A stretch of DNA of 64,000 nt from Conchocele bisecta (GCA_029237695.1 CM055271.1:36824462-36888461), one strand, 5' to 3'; positions 32,727-43,090 are shown, numbered from the stretch's first letter. Numbers and translations are program-made. The notes: a model not told the origin generated them from the sequence alone.

Positions 32727-32931
32727 TATCCGCCCACCCTGTTTTGTCCCATGTCTTTTCCCACGTTTTGTCGCGATAAAATAAATATTTGATGGAATTT
32801 CATGAAACAAACAAATTTCGGGAGGGTGACTTTTTTGTTACTGAGGAAAAAGTACTTACTTTTAAATATTTTTTAGATTTAATGTGTTTAATTGCAAAAG
32901 GTTCGTCGGCAGCAAAACGTGGAACAGACAG
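32727..32931. mobile_element. Family O element, left end missing
   Basis: GTTCGTCGGCAGCAAAACG and GTGGAACAGACAG followed by TA; interior matches the 28.9-kb copy (GATGGAATTT, TTAAATATTTTTTAGATT). Confidence 0.68.
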
Positions 32932-33034
32932 TAGGTTCAAAATCACATTCTCGTCTCATATATGGTGAATTTAATTGGAATATGAATAAGGAAACCGTTA
33001 TTACCACAAATCAACTATGTGCAGCACGGTGACA

Positions 33035-33435
33035 CATAGCTCCGGATAAGCTGCGTATTTGCTGAAATACCAAATTAAAATTGCCAAAAACCCAATTTAA
33101 ATCAGAAGTAGCGAGTATCAAAAAGCAATACAAATTTTAGGGTACGTTTATCATGCTGCTGAAAGCAATAAACAGACCACAAATATAGCATATTTTTTTA
33201 TTTTCCATGAAAACACATCTTGGTATTTCATTAGAATTGCCTCCAAAGAGACAATTCTAATGAAATGCCAAAATATGTTTTCATTTCGAAGCAAACTATT
33301 CAATAATTGTTGTCTGTTAGTGTGTAAACAGTAGTGTGATTTTATTTTACCCAATTAAAAATGTGAAATACCCAATTGCTTCAGAAATGATCAGACTGAC
33401 AATACTCAATTACTAATTCCTTATCTGGAGCCCTG
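33035..33435. mobile_element. Family D MITE, inverted relative to the 32.2-kb copy
   Basis: CATAGCTCCGGATAAGCTGC left, CCTTATCTGGAGCCCTG right; GTGACA directly abuts both ends (6 bp). Confidence 0.76.
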
Positions 33436-33617
33436 GTGACAAGACCAGCACGCGTTATCTCGAGGTTTTTGACGATGGATGCTAACCAGAGTCTGCAGTA
33501 TTGGATTGTACAAACACGTTATTAAATTAATGTTGCCAAATTAGCATGGATACATCAATCAAACAGAGACGCGTGCTAGTTTGATGCCGAACTTTGCTCT
33601 CTGTCCCATAATGAAGC

Positions 33618-33928
33618 GCCCTGGTGTCAATGCTAAAATATATTTATCTCCTAATTAGGAGATACTACCTCCTAATTATGAGATACTATATCCTCATTAG
33701 GACTTAGAATCTCCTAATTAGGAGATACTACCTCTTAACTAGGACTTACTATCTCCTTATTATGACGTATTATCTCCTAATTAGGATTTATATATCCTTA
33801 TTAGGAGTTAGAATCTCCTAATTAGGAGATAAAACAGTATTTAGCATTGACACAGATAGTAAGTCCTAATTAGGAGATACTAAGCCCTAATTAGGAGTTA
33901 CTAAGGCGATAAAAGCATTGACACCAGG
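33618..33928. repeat. Palindromic minisatellite (CTCCTAATTAGGAG) inside inverted termini
   Basis: About eleven partly degraded units of TATCTCCTAATTAGGAGATA-type sequence, each itself a palindrome, alternate with CCTTATTAGGA variants. The array is bounded by CCTGGTGTCAATGCT and its reverse complement AGCATTGACACCAGG. Flanks GAAGCG / CGCTTC extend the inverted repeat. It looks like a foldback element whose interior expanded. Confidence 0.75.
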
Positions 33929-34077
33929 ACGCTTCCATAGTCCCAGGTCTAGAGACGGCGTGTTAGTTTGATGCCGCTCTGTTGCTACCATTGCGAACTT
34001 TGCTCTTAGTATCATGCCTGGAGGCAGCACCGTTGAAATTTTTAATGTTTCTGTCCGAAATAATACAATTAATATGT

Positions 34078-35581
34078 TCAACAATTCTGCAAAAACCAGG
34101 ATCCCGACGTTTCGGCACAAGACCTTCATCAAGGAATTAGTTTCTACTGAACGCTAAGCAGGGTTGGCCGGGAAATACCGGGGGCGGGAATTCCCGGCGG
34201 GAAATACCGGTCCCGGGAAATACTCCCCAAAGTGGGAAATACCGGGAAATACCGGGAAATATTAATTTTGATGTTATTATTTGATAATTAAAGTAATTTA
34301 AATTAAGTTTTAAGCTCAGTAATAGTTAATTAAACAATCAACAACTTAATAATTAGATATAGGGGTTAATTACAATGTATAGATCTGTTTCATTCCCAAC
34401 TAGGGGTACTCATCAGGTGGAATATTTGGCAACCATGACATTTATATTTTGGTTGTATTATTTTTTGGTAAATTACTTTTTCATTTTTAAGGAAGCATCT
34501 GAGTGTCTGCTAAATACAATTCACAAGGATAACGTCATCATGATCAGACTGTTAATTGTCAACCTTCTCCCACACTAATATTCAGTATCAAGAAATGAGA
34601 ATAAATGATCTTAGCATGCATGATGTGTATACACATATTCTCTTACAAGTCTTATATGACTGACAATGTACTGTTGTTTTATGCTTTGCATTTGTATTAC
34701 TTATTTGCATTATTATTATGACATTTATTTAACGTGAAGACAATGGGCCACGATGGTACGTATGAGATACAGTACCTAAAATCGTTAAAATTAGCCAAAA
34801 GCCTACTAATGTCTACTTATTTGCATGTACATTGATGAGACTTTAATAGACTTTAATACACCATATCAGACTATGACAACAGACTGTTAATTGTCAGCCT
34901 TCTCTCACACCTTTTGTGTCATACTGTATAATAAGAACCCAGGTGGTCTGTATATGGTTATGTCAAGTTGTAAAACAATTACACTTACACTGTACATGGA
35001 TTATCCCTGTTATCAACAGGGATTTTCTCAAAATTCCAAAAGCAGCTTTTATTAGTGGCAGGTTACTATAGTAATGAGGGGTGTTCTCATATACAATAAA
35101 ATAGACATTTGGCAAATACTACATAGACTTGTAAATAGGGAAGAAAATTGTCTAGAAAATAATGATGTGTTTTTCTCTAAATAAACTTATTATTTCTTTT
35201 TTTATTGCAGAATGTTTTACTTATAGGCTTATCAATCTACACAGATATAAACCATAGTAGATATAGGGGAATATAGAGACTCATCTTGACATTTTGGAAT
35301 GAAAAAGACCACCAAGATTCATATTTCCCGGTATTTCCCAGTATTTCCCGGTATTTCCCAGTATTTCCCGGTATTTCCCGGTATTTCCCAGTATTTCCCG
35401 CCGTCCTGGGAAATACTCTTATTTCCCGGGAAATTGCCAACCCTGACGCTAAGTGGCATCCATTTTAGATTTCCAAATCTAAAATGGATGCCACTTAGCG
35501 TTAAGTAGAAACTAATTCCTTGATAAAGGCCTTGTGCCGAAACTTCGGAAAAGTTGGTTCCTGGTTTTTGCAGAATTGTTG
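34078..35581. repeat. Foldback element split by the hAT insertion
   Basis: Left arm 34078-34158 and right arm 35446-35581 are reverse complements once the hAT and one duplication are removed. The centre is the short palindrome at about 35460-35490 (ATTTTAGATTTCCAAATCTA region). Each arm holds TTGATRAAGG...GCCGAAAC. The superfamily is unknown. Confidence 0.7.
34159..35445. mobile_element. Non-autonomous hAT element, 1.29 kb, with terminal GGGAAATACC repeats
   Basis: It begins CAGGGTTGGCCGGGAAATA and ends GGAAATTGCCAACCCTG, flanked by an exact 8-bp duplication ACGCTAAG (34151-34158 and 35446-35453), diagnostic of hAT. Both ends carry arrays of 10-bp GGGAAATACC units, about six on the left and eight or more on the right (35325-35412), in opposite orientation. 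These are likely subterminal transposase-binding repeats. The interior has no transposase; a block near 34545-34580 is repeated near 34870-34910. The element sits in one arm of a foldback (34078-35581). Confidence 0.85.
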
Positions 35582-36016
35582 TTTACGTTTCGATTCTAAC
35601 ATGTTGCTGTTGCCACAGGTTCTTGAAGAATGGTTCATATTTCGGAGTTTTATGGGTTATTTCGGTGTATCTGGTGGTTTGGGTGCATTGTTACCAACAT
35701 ACAATTTACGTCACCTGCGAATTACACGTGTAGCTATAAGTACAGTACACATGTAAAAGGGCCAGAAAGTTCGGAACGGTGAATGTGTAGATAATTGGCA
35801 ATGTCTGTCCTGTGTAATGTTTGAGCATTAGTAGTTGCACATAACTATGTAAATTACCAAAAACCAACGAAATTCGCCGAACTCTACAGAAAATACCCAT
35901 ATGACACACTTGTGGCTGTGGCTGGAGAAACGGGCTTATAGAATCGGTGACCAGTGTGTGACTGCTTATCAAATAGCACACTCGGAAGCAGGTCAAAACG
36001 CCCCCAAGTCAAATCG

Positions 36017-36172
36017 CCCCTAATAGTCTGTACATTTCACGTTAACAATGTTGTCTTTATTGGATTTACATGTATTGAGCATATGCTGCATATGCCACCG
36101 GCATATGCAGCATATGCTCCATGAATGTAAATCCATCAATTGAAATTTACAGACTATTCTAAATCTGCCATG
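36017..36172. repeat. Internal part of a family A element
   Basis: AGTCTGTACATTTCACGTTA, the hairpin core with CCACCGG tip, and ATTTACAGACTATTC are present; both outer termini are absent. It sits within repeat E4. Confidence 0.68.
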
Positions 36173-36389
36173 TTGGTCAAATCTCCTGTAGACTGACAAC
36201 TGTTTTTTCCTAGTTAGAAGAATTATTGGTGTTTCATTGATGGAGTGGCGAACAGTGCAGATCCTGATCAGACTGCGGATGCACAGGCTGATCTGGATGT
36301 ACACTAGTCGCAAAAACCCATAAGTCCAATATATCCTGTCACAGTCACACATTATCGTACAATGTTGATGCAATTTTAATGACATAATA

Positions 36390-36742
36390 CAGGACTCCAG
36401 ATAAGGAATTACTAATTGAGTATTTTCACTCCAGCATTTCTGAAGAAAATGGGTATTTAACAATTTTAATTGGGTAAAATGAAATCACACTGCTGTTTAC
36501 ATATCAACAGACAGTAATTATTGAATAGTTTGCTTCGAAATCTAATGAAATACCAAAATGCGTTTTCATGGAAAATAAGAAAAATATACTATATTTGATG
36601 TCTGTTTACTGTTTTCTGCAGCATGATAAATGTACCACAAAATTGTAATTGCTTTTTGATACTAGCTACTCTTGATTCCAATTGGGTTTTTGGCAATTTT
36701 AATTGGGTATTTCAGCAAATACGCAGCTTATCTGGAGCGCTG
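36390..36742. mobile_element. Family D MITE inside repeat E4, empty site known
   Basis: CAGGACTCCAGATAAGGAAT left, CTTATCTGGAGCGCTG right. The sister sequence at 8640 reads AATGACATAATATGATAGAT without it. Here CATAATA precedes and CGTAATATGATA follows, so a duplication of about 7-8 bp is present with changes. Confidence 0.8.
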
Positions 36743-37048
36743 CGTAATATGATAAAACCGAAATGCTATTTGTCATGATGCTAATGTTTGTTTGTTCGCT
36801 AACTTTGAGGGACACGGTTCGTTGACGTCATCAGGTGGCAACAATATCGTAAGACAGCTTCATATACACACATACGTGTACGTACTAAGCTCTATATCTG
36901 TAGAGCTCTGTCTTTGTTTGTGTGAATACATATATAGCAATATGGCAACTGCCAACCGATTAGTATGTTCAATCTTAAAAATGGCCACACAAATTACCAC
37001 GAAACAATGTGTTCATTAAACGTCTATACACTTATTGTATAAAACACG

Positions 37049-37288
37049 TTAACCCTTTCAACACCACAGACCTCTATAGAGACAATGTTTGCAAACAGTG
37101 CAGATCCAGATGAGCCGGCTCGTAACGAGCCGTCTCATCAGGCTCTCCACTGTTTGTTAATAATTTTAAACGTCGTACAGATTACCCTTTTAGAAGAATG
37201 GGATAATTTGAATGAACAAAATTAATGAAATAGCGTGAAACATTGGCATGGAACATCCTATTAAGTTACTTGGTGTTGAAAGGGCTAA
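37049..37288 (+). mobile_element. Family G piggyBac-like MITE
   Basis: TTAACCCTTTCAACACCACA left, GGTGTTGAAAGGGCTAA right (TTAA changed to CTAA). Hairpin GCAGATCCAGATGAGCC mirrored. Confidence 0.8.
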
Positions 37289-37485
37289 TGAGCTTTCCTG
37301 CAATACGGAATCTGAGTCAGAACTGGCCTTACAATACTTATGTGCATATATATAGTTACCACATGAATCGTGTTACCACGACGACAAGGGAGCTAAATCT
37401 CGGACCCACTTCGTCTACATGTGTATGTAAAATTTTGTTTTGACATCCATCAAAATTTGTTCGCGTTTCTTTTAAGAACAAATAT

Positions 37486-37800
37486 ACAGAGAATAGTAGG
37501 TTTGTGCCGTGAATGGGAACAAATATCTGGCAAGGCTCAGGAAACGGGATGGGCGAGGCTCTGCCGAGCACATCCCGTTTCCGTGCCGCGCCAGATATTG
37601 TTTCCCATTCACGGCACTAACCTACTATTCTAGTTATCCCGTCTTCACATAAAAATGGCTTTAAAATGCAAAAAATTAATCCCAGCCACCGCACATATTC
37701 ATACGCAGTGATTAGGTCGTATTGACAGGATATCAAAAATGTTTCACGGCACCGTGTTTCACGGCACATACGTACTGTGTTGACGGGATAAATTCCGTTA
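37486..37800. mobile_element. L element, inverted
   Basis: AGAGAATAGTAGGTTTGTGC to GTACTGTGTTGACGGGATAA; both hairpins present. Confidence 0.78.
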
Positions 37801-38026
37801 GACCTTACAGACAAATAGTGGAAATAATCTCATTTTCGCAATTATTAACTGGTGCATGAACAACAAACAGCTGTATTTCCAAATATGATTTGTTCAGACC
37901 AAAGCAAATAAAATTCATATCAGAGTATTTGTCATATTTACTTATTTGCCCACAAAGATGCAAAAGGTGTGCCAGTACTGGCAGAACATATACAACAACA
38001 ACAACGATGGCGGATAAGGGAGACTA

Positions 38027-38186
38027 TACGAAACCCCGCAGAGGACGTATAATTCTTTTTTTTATCAATTCGTTCCCACGAAATAACAATTCGTTCCCAC
38101 CGGAACGAATTGTTAATTCGTGGGAACGAATTGTTATATCGTGGGAACGAATTGTTAATTCGAGGGAACGAATTGTTAAATTGAGG
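38027..38186. mobile_element. Family I element, short form
   Basis: TACGAAACCCCGCAGAGGAC left; two forward and four reverse units; right terminus missing. Confidence 0.74.
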
Positions 38187-38249
38187 TAACAAAGGGAAGT
38201 AACCTCTTACCGTATTGCGAGGAAGCTAATTAAGACGTTTCATACAGTA

Positions 38250-38453
38250 AGTACGATAAACTTAGCCAATATTTGTCCATTTCTTAATGTTAAAACACTT
38301 GATCATTGTGCTTGAAAGCATGCAGCTTGATTGGCTGAGCCTGAGCTGTGCTACAGCTCAGACAATCAAGTTGCAGGATTGCGAGTTGGCATTGCCAATA
38401 TATTTCCAGAAACATTGATAAGCTGGCCAAGATTAACGCAGGCGGTTGTGTAA
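38250..38453. mobile_element. Family K element
   Basis: GATAAACTTAGCCAATATTT left, AAGATTAACGCAGGCGGTTG right; hairpin TGAGCCTGAGCTGTGCTACA. Confidence 0.73.
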
Positions 38454-38552
38454 TCCTACTGAACGAATGCAATATGACCAAGAACGAAAATTGTCGAGAA
38501 CGTTGTAAGGTCCGTTTTATCCGCCCATATAATGATGAATTCTACGGCTCAA

Positions 38553-38945
38553 CAGGGCTCCAGATAAGGAATTAGTAATTCGGAGTATTGTCACTCCATC
38601 ATTTCTGAAGCAATTGGATATTTCAGAATTGTAATTGGGTAAATAAAATCACAGTACTGTTTACAGACAGACAATTATTGAATAATTTGTTTCGAAATGA
38701 AAACATTTCTTGGCATTTCATTAGAATTGTCTCATTGGAGACAATTCTAATGAAATACCAAGATGTGTTTTCATGGAAAATAAGAGAGATATGCTATATT
38801 TGTGGTCTGTTTATTGTTTCTGCAGCATGATAAAGGTACCACCAAAGTTTTATTGCTTTTTGATACTCGCTACTTCTGATTTCAATTGGGTTTTTGGCAA
38901 TTTTAATTGGGTATTTAAGCAAAAAGCAGCTTATATGGAGCTCTG
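38553..38945. mobile_element. Family D MITE with 7-bp flanking repeat
   Basis: CAGGGCTCCAGATAAGGAAT left, TTATATGGAGCTCTG right; GGCTCAA on both sides. It lies 0.5 kb downstream of the calcium-channel exon, inside its intron 1. Confidence 0.8.
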
Positions 38946-39090
38946 GGCTCAAGTATGCAGATTGTAGCGCTTCGAATATCGACGTTATTTACGGAACAAT
39001 TGCTAGACAACATATAGCTTACCTTTACAACCTTTACGCACGTTGTATACAGAGGCTGCCGCACCATACTGTGTTGTTGTGTTTCTGTTT

Positions 39091-39091
39091 C

Positions 39092-39127
<36 letters not shown>
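39091..39127. repeat. (TTG)n microsatellite
   Basis: About twelve TTG units, inside the calcium-channel intron 1, 300 bases from the splice donor. Confidence 0.92.
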
Positions 39128-39413
39128 CAACTTACCCAGGTAGTTGTGGAAGTAATCCAAACACAGATATCGAAATAAATCCATAGAACTATCCGATCTT
39201 GTCCATATTTCTTCTCCACATATTTCTTCACGTGACTTCCAATTAACACAATTCACATATAAAGGGCAGAATCAGAATTGAAGAAAAAAGAACAACAATA
39301 GATAAATGAATAAAAGACACAAAAAAAAGAAAAAGACAAATACAAAAAAAGTCACACAAATAATTCAAAAATATAGACAAAAACTACTTCCAAAAATTCC
39401 AATTTTCACACAC

Positions 39414-39423
39414 AAAAGGATAT
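39414..39423 (-). other. U12-type (AT-AC) 5' splice site of calcium-channel intron 1
   Basis: On the minus strand the exon ends GAG-TGG-GG and the intron starts ATATCCTTTT, a full match to the minor-spliceosome donor consensus RTATCCTT. There is no GT at the expected junction; the nearest GT, ten bases in, would be a different phase. Minor AT-AC introns are known in voltage-gated sodium and calcium channel genes. Acceptor and branch site are not in the window. Confidence 0.8.
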
Positions 39424-39620
39424 CCCCACTCAATAATAATCTTGGCGTATTTCCGTATAAAGTTTTCTTCGCTGAAGATGAACAGGGACCTCGTGTTTGC
39501 GGCGGTGAAGCCCGGAAGGCCCAGGTGGGCGGCTTGTCGCGCCATCTGGCCCAGTGACCCGTCGTATCCCCCGGTTAGCTCTTCGCCATCTCGACTGCCC
39601 GATCGCGCGAAACTGGCCAT
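39424..39620 (-). CDS. First coding exon of a Cav2-type voltage-gated calcium channel alpha-1 subunit
   Basis: Cav2 channels admit calcium at presynaptic terminals and trigger transmitter release; alpha-1 is the pore subunit of the plasma-membrane channel. The exon encodes 65 residues plus two bases. The last part reads RSLFIFSEENFIRKYAK followed by IIIEW, closely matching the cytoplasmic stretch just before domain I segment S1 in Cav2 proteins (vertebrate: RSLFLFSEDNVVRKYAK then KITEW). Cav1 and Cav3 differ here. Start: the ATG at 39620-39618 lies in AGA-ATG-G, a strong initiation context. The frame stays open upstream to about 39764, with one more ATG (about 39671) in poorer context. The exon ends 2 nt after the Trp codon, the same position and phase as I recall for exon 1 of human CACNA1A. 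The intron begins ATATCCTTTT, a U12-type AT-AC donor. The N-terminal 40 residues are not recognised. No break or stop is seen. An isolated pseudo-exon is possible but unlikely, given intact frame, start and donor. Confidence 0.86.
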
Positions 39621-39780
39621 TCTGAAACGATACGAGTTAGGAATGTGATGGTGATACTGAGACCTGCTCATGAGGATATCGCAAAGGATAATGCGTGTTG
39701 ATCGCCCAGCCCGTTTATTGACTTCCGCGATGTCAGGTTTTGAGCAGTCGGTGCGAAATCGCAATCACTTTAGCCAATCA
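39621..39780 (-). other. Probable 5'UTR or promoter-proximal sequence of the calcium-channel gene
   Basis: This is a moderately GC- and CpG-rich stretch upstream of the chosen ATG, unlike the AT-rich surroundings. It is open in the coding frame for 48 codons, with an in-frame ATG at about 39671-39669. A longer N-terminus cannot be excluded. No TATA box or splice acceptor is evident. Confidence 0.45.
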
Positions 39781-39798
39781 TGATTTATTCATTGGTGT

Positions 39799-39880
39799 GC
39801 AACCTGTGTTGACCCAGATCAGACTGCACGTTCGTCGTGCAGTCTGATCTGGGTCTACACTGGTTGCAAACAGCGGGTCG
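39799..39880. repeat. Repeat E hairpin just upstream of the calcium-channel exon
   Basis: GACCCAGATCAGACTGCACG and its mirror around TTCG; arms about 32 bp within GCAACCTGTGT / ACACTGGTTGC. It lies 180-260 bases upstream of the start codon, so probably in 5'UTR or promoter. Confidence 0.72.
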
Positions 39881-40760
39881 CGATGTGGTTTGTCTTGCGC
39901 TGCAGCAATTGTATATTGAAAATCGATACCGATGAATAATTTGGAAGATACGTGTTTACATACCCATGCAAGCAGTAGGATCGTGATATTTTGCAGTTTT
40001 TGTTTTGACACGTTAGTCATACAGATCGATACGAATATGTCAAATAGCGGGCGGTACGTGATGTTTGTTTGATTGATAAACAATTGATTTTCAGAGTCTG
40101 GTTTGATTCACAACTCTGCTGTGTGTTAGACCGAAGGCATTACCGTATTTGTTTACTTGAGGGTAACACGACACTCCCTAGCATTTAGCCTTATTTTGCG
40201 TCACCTAGATTTCTTTAGACGTTTCAGCGAGAGACAATCTCCATTCATTATACTGCTGTAGTTCTTATAGTTAACCCTACTTCCTGAATGGCCCTAAATA
40301 ATTGATACTCTTCATTCATTCATTCCTTTGCTTATTACTTTTTATTTATTTATTGATTTATGTATTTTTTTATCAGCCTGTCAACAGCTAAGATCATTTT
40401 AGACCGGAGAGGTCGACTCTCATATACTGTCTATAATATACAGGCATAACATGAGAGTCGACCTCATTAAACCGGTAAGATTTAAAACGGATCACTAACC
40501 GGTATTGTTGCAGATTATTAAAGATCCAATTCCCAAACCATATTTTGCGAAACACAAGTACAAGTTTTTTTCACGACGGGTGACGATACATTGCCATTCG
40601 GCTGACTACTCGATAGGTGACTGTCACAGATGTGGGGACCTGTGGAGTAATTAAATATGGAAAAAAGGTGACAAAATACAGCAAACTGCGAACATCTGTT
40701 TTCAGTAACCGCTGGTCAGTATATATCACGGCGAGTAATGTACGACATGCGTACCCGGTG
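39881..40760. other. Upstream region of the calcium-channel gene, no further exon seen
   Basis: Lies 5' of the exon on the minus strand. Contains a TTCATTCATTCATTC patch near 40310 and the hairpin at 40388. Promoter position cannot be fixed by eye. Confidence 0.4.
40388..40485. repeat. Imperfect hairpin
   Basis: GACCGGAGAGGTCGACTCTC and mirror GAGAGTCGACCTCATTAAAC. Confidence 0.6.
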
Positions 40761-41045
40761 GCTGTTTCACTAAACTTCGTACGACTAAACTGTTCTTAAG
40801 TGCAAAATCATGATGTAAATTTCACTTTAATAATGTTTTCTTGTAAGCAATTATTGGATTTACATTTATTGAGCATATGCTGCATTTGCAGCCTATGCTC
40901 AATCAAAGTAAATCCATCAATTTTTACATATGCATATGCAGCATATGCTCAAAACATGTTAATGCATCAATTGAGATTTCCAGACGATGCTAAATTTGCA
41001 CTTACGAACATTTTAGTTATACGAAGTTTAGTGAAACGGGCCCCC
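40761..41045. mobile_element. Family A MITE with duplicated core
   Basis: GGCTGTTTCACTAAACTTCG at left, GTGAAACGGGCCCCC at right, and two partial cores (40856-40918 and 40930-40975). Flanks do not form a clean CWG pair. Confidence 0.72.
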
Positions 41046-41163
41046 GATAGTTAGGCCCGATTCCGCATGCACTTTCCTGCATCGATTAGCAATGTCAATG
41101 AAGCACTATTCAAGCATTTTGACATAATTTAATTGACAAGCATTGGCACTATTAGCGTAGGAT

Positions 41164-41363
41164 CAGGGCCCCGTATCACTAAACTTCGTACGACTAAAAT
41201 GTTCGTAAGTGCAAATTTAGGATCGTCCGGAAATTTCAATACATGGATTTACATTTATTGAGCATAGGCTGCAGCCTATGCTCAATACATGTAAATATAT
41301 CTAATAATTGTTTACAAGAAAACATTGTTAATGTGAAAGTTACGGAATATCATAAGTTTGGAC
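41164..41363. mobile_element. Family A MITE, right terminus missing
   Basis: CAG-GGCCCCGTATCACT start; core hairpin shortened to GGCTGCAGCC; sequence stops before the CTTACGAACATTTTAG block where the next A copy begins. The GTATCAC variant is shared with its neighbour, so the two are sister copies. Confidence 0.75.
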
Positions 41364-41610
41364 CAGGGGCCCGTATCACTAAACTTCGTACGACTAAAAT
41401 GTTCGTAAGTGCAAATTTAGGATCGTCCGGAAATTTCAATTGATGGATTTACATTTATTGAGCATATGCTGCATATGCAGCCTATGCTTAATACATGTAA
41501 ATCCAATAATTGTTTAATGGAAAACATTGTTAATATGAGATTTACAGAATATAATAATTTTGCACTTACGAACATTTTAGTCCTACGAAGTTTAGTGAAA
41601 AGGCCCCCAG
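41364..41610. mobile_element. Family A MITE with exact CAG duplication
   Basis: CAG at both ends, full arms, core hairpin. It is adjacent to a sister copy and to the K fragment that follows. Confidence 0.8.
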
Positions 41611-42198
41611 AAAATAAAATGGCTTGATTGCGAGTTGGCACTGCCAATAGATGTTGAGAAACGTTGATACTCTGATTAAAGGTACATGCCCACTCAGTAG
41701 GCACAAATGTTCTCTATAGGAATTAAATACATGTATAATTGTGTCACTATTCTACCAGTTCTAAACATTACGAGTGCCCGCTATACCGATATAATTATCT
41801 AGTAATATTTATTTTACTGATTGTGACTCGCGGTGGTTTATTTTCTATGCAAATGAGGCTGATCTTTTCTAAATAGTTATACTAATTAAATGCGTCACCG
41901 AAAGAAAAAATAAATATATTTTCGACAGATTATAAAGTATGATCATTGCACATCAATTTTCTTTACAGAGAATAAATAATAATGTCCGTTCACATTTTAA
42001 GAAAACACGGTTATCTCCCCTGATATCAGTGTGTGCATTTACGTCTGATATAAACTGTATAATAATGCCAATTAATACGTGGGTAATGGTGAATGAATGT
42101 TTATTTTGCCAGAAAATGTCTAAGATGATGTATCTGATATAAAGAACATTGTGTGCATACTGCGTGGGCATGCACCTTTAACACCGGTGGTTGTGTAC
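41611..42198. mobile_element. Family K right half hosting X1
   Basis: GGCTTGATTGCGAGTTGGCA, AACGTTGATACTCTGA, the X1 insert, then CACCGGTGGTTGTGTA. Confidence 0.7.
41676..42181 (+). mobile_element. Element X1, TTAA-flanked, inside a K element
   Basis: TTAAAGGTACATGCCCACTC left, GTGGGCATGCACCTTTAA right. K sequence continues across (GTTGATACTCTGA before, CACCGGTGGTTGTGTA after) and the uninserted K reads GATTAACGC, so the TTAA target is verified. About 500 bp, no coding. Confidence 0.82.
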
Positions 42199-42423
42199 CT
42201 TCGTGAGTCGTGGGTATTCCTGATTAATCAATGACTGCCTTTGTTACAGTTGTGTATTCGTAATTAGAAATGTTATACAAACTGCGAACAAATGTGTTAA
42301 ATGTCGTGCAGTATACATGTAACATTGACTACTAATTGCATATGCATTCAAATAGTTGACTCCGCGATTGAGTCTTAAACCTGCGTGACAAGTGGGCAGA
42401 TGTCCAGTACGAGCCACCGTGTC

Positions 42424-42517
42424 AGCAACGAGTATAGTTGCGAACACGTAACTGCTGCATACTGTCGTACTTACGACAGTATGCAGCAGTTACGTGTTCG
42501 CAACTATGTTCGTTGCT
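42424..42517. repeat. Single hairpin
   Basis: AGCAACGAGTATAGTTGCGA and mirror; arms about 45 bp, tip TACTTA. Confidence 0.82.
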
Positions 42518-42559
42518 CGCATGGTGGCATAAACATTCATTCCCCATTACCCCATGTAT

Positions 42560-42655
42560 TACTTGGCATACAGTTTATATCAGACGTAAATGTCGACACT
42601 TATATCAGGGAAGATAACCGTGTTTCCTTAAAATGTGAACGTACATTATTACGTG
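42560..42655 (-). mobile_element. X-family internal fragment, inverted
   Basis: ATACAGTTTATATCAGACGT and AAAATGTGAACGTACATTAT are the reverse complement of X1 internal sequence. Confidence 0.6.
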
Positions 42656-42959
42656 TTCGGAACTACAACGAGTTCACCATCCCTTTATCCCCAGTCCCCA
42701 CCACAAACCTCCCCACCCCGGATCAAATTCCGCATACAATATTTATAATTTAGATTACATTGATCATTTTATGTGTGTACTGAAATACTGATTGTAGTTT
42801 TATAAATAATACTATAAAATACATATTCCACCATCATCAATCTACACATATTACCATCTATTTCAAATAAAAATGATCAATTGTTATTTCAGTCACCATT
42901 GGTACTGCATCGGTCATCACTTATCATTGATCACTGTAACAGATACATATTATATATTA

Positions 42960-43090
42960 GCAATCACAACGCTATCCATACTTATACGTCACACCATAGT
43001 TTTTCATTTTGTCTCTTATACCACCACGGTATGCCAGAGATGTATTTAATCTAATAAAGGTATGTTCGTTCTGTTCTGTTCTGTTCTGAT
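42960..43090 (+). mobile_element. Possible non-LTR retrotransposon 3' end with (TTCTG)n tail
   Basis: The text runs ATCTAATAAAGGTATG then four or more TTCTG units (about 43066-43087). AATAAA followed by a short tandem tail is typical of L2- or CR1-like 3' ends. No coding tail is recognisable upstream, so this is inference from the tail only. Confidence 0.35.

Larger units (their letters stand above)
35905..36806. repeat. Repeat E copy with A core and D insert
   Basis: Left part GGCTGGAGAAACGGGCTTAT and ATCAAATAGCACACTC, then an A core, then CAGTGCAGATCCTGATCAG to GCACAGGCTGATCTGGATG, and the tail split by D at 36390. Confidence 0.66.

Noticed and set aside
34375..34578. Possible transposase inside the 1.29-kb hAT
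   Set aside because: 67 codons, no RNase H-like or dimerisation motif; too short.
36020..36463. 147-codon minus-strand open frame
   Set aside because: Spans A, E and D elements; chance.
39384..39423. Coding continuation past the calcium-channel exon
   Set aside because: The frame stays open for 13 more codons, but residues stop matching Cav2 after the Trp and a U12 donor begins at 39423.
39424..39620. Assignment to Cav1, Cav3 or a sodium channel
   Set aside because: The LFIFSEEN-IRKYAK segment fits Cav2; Cav1 has a different pre-S1 sequence as I recall it.
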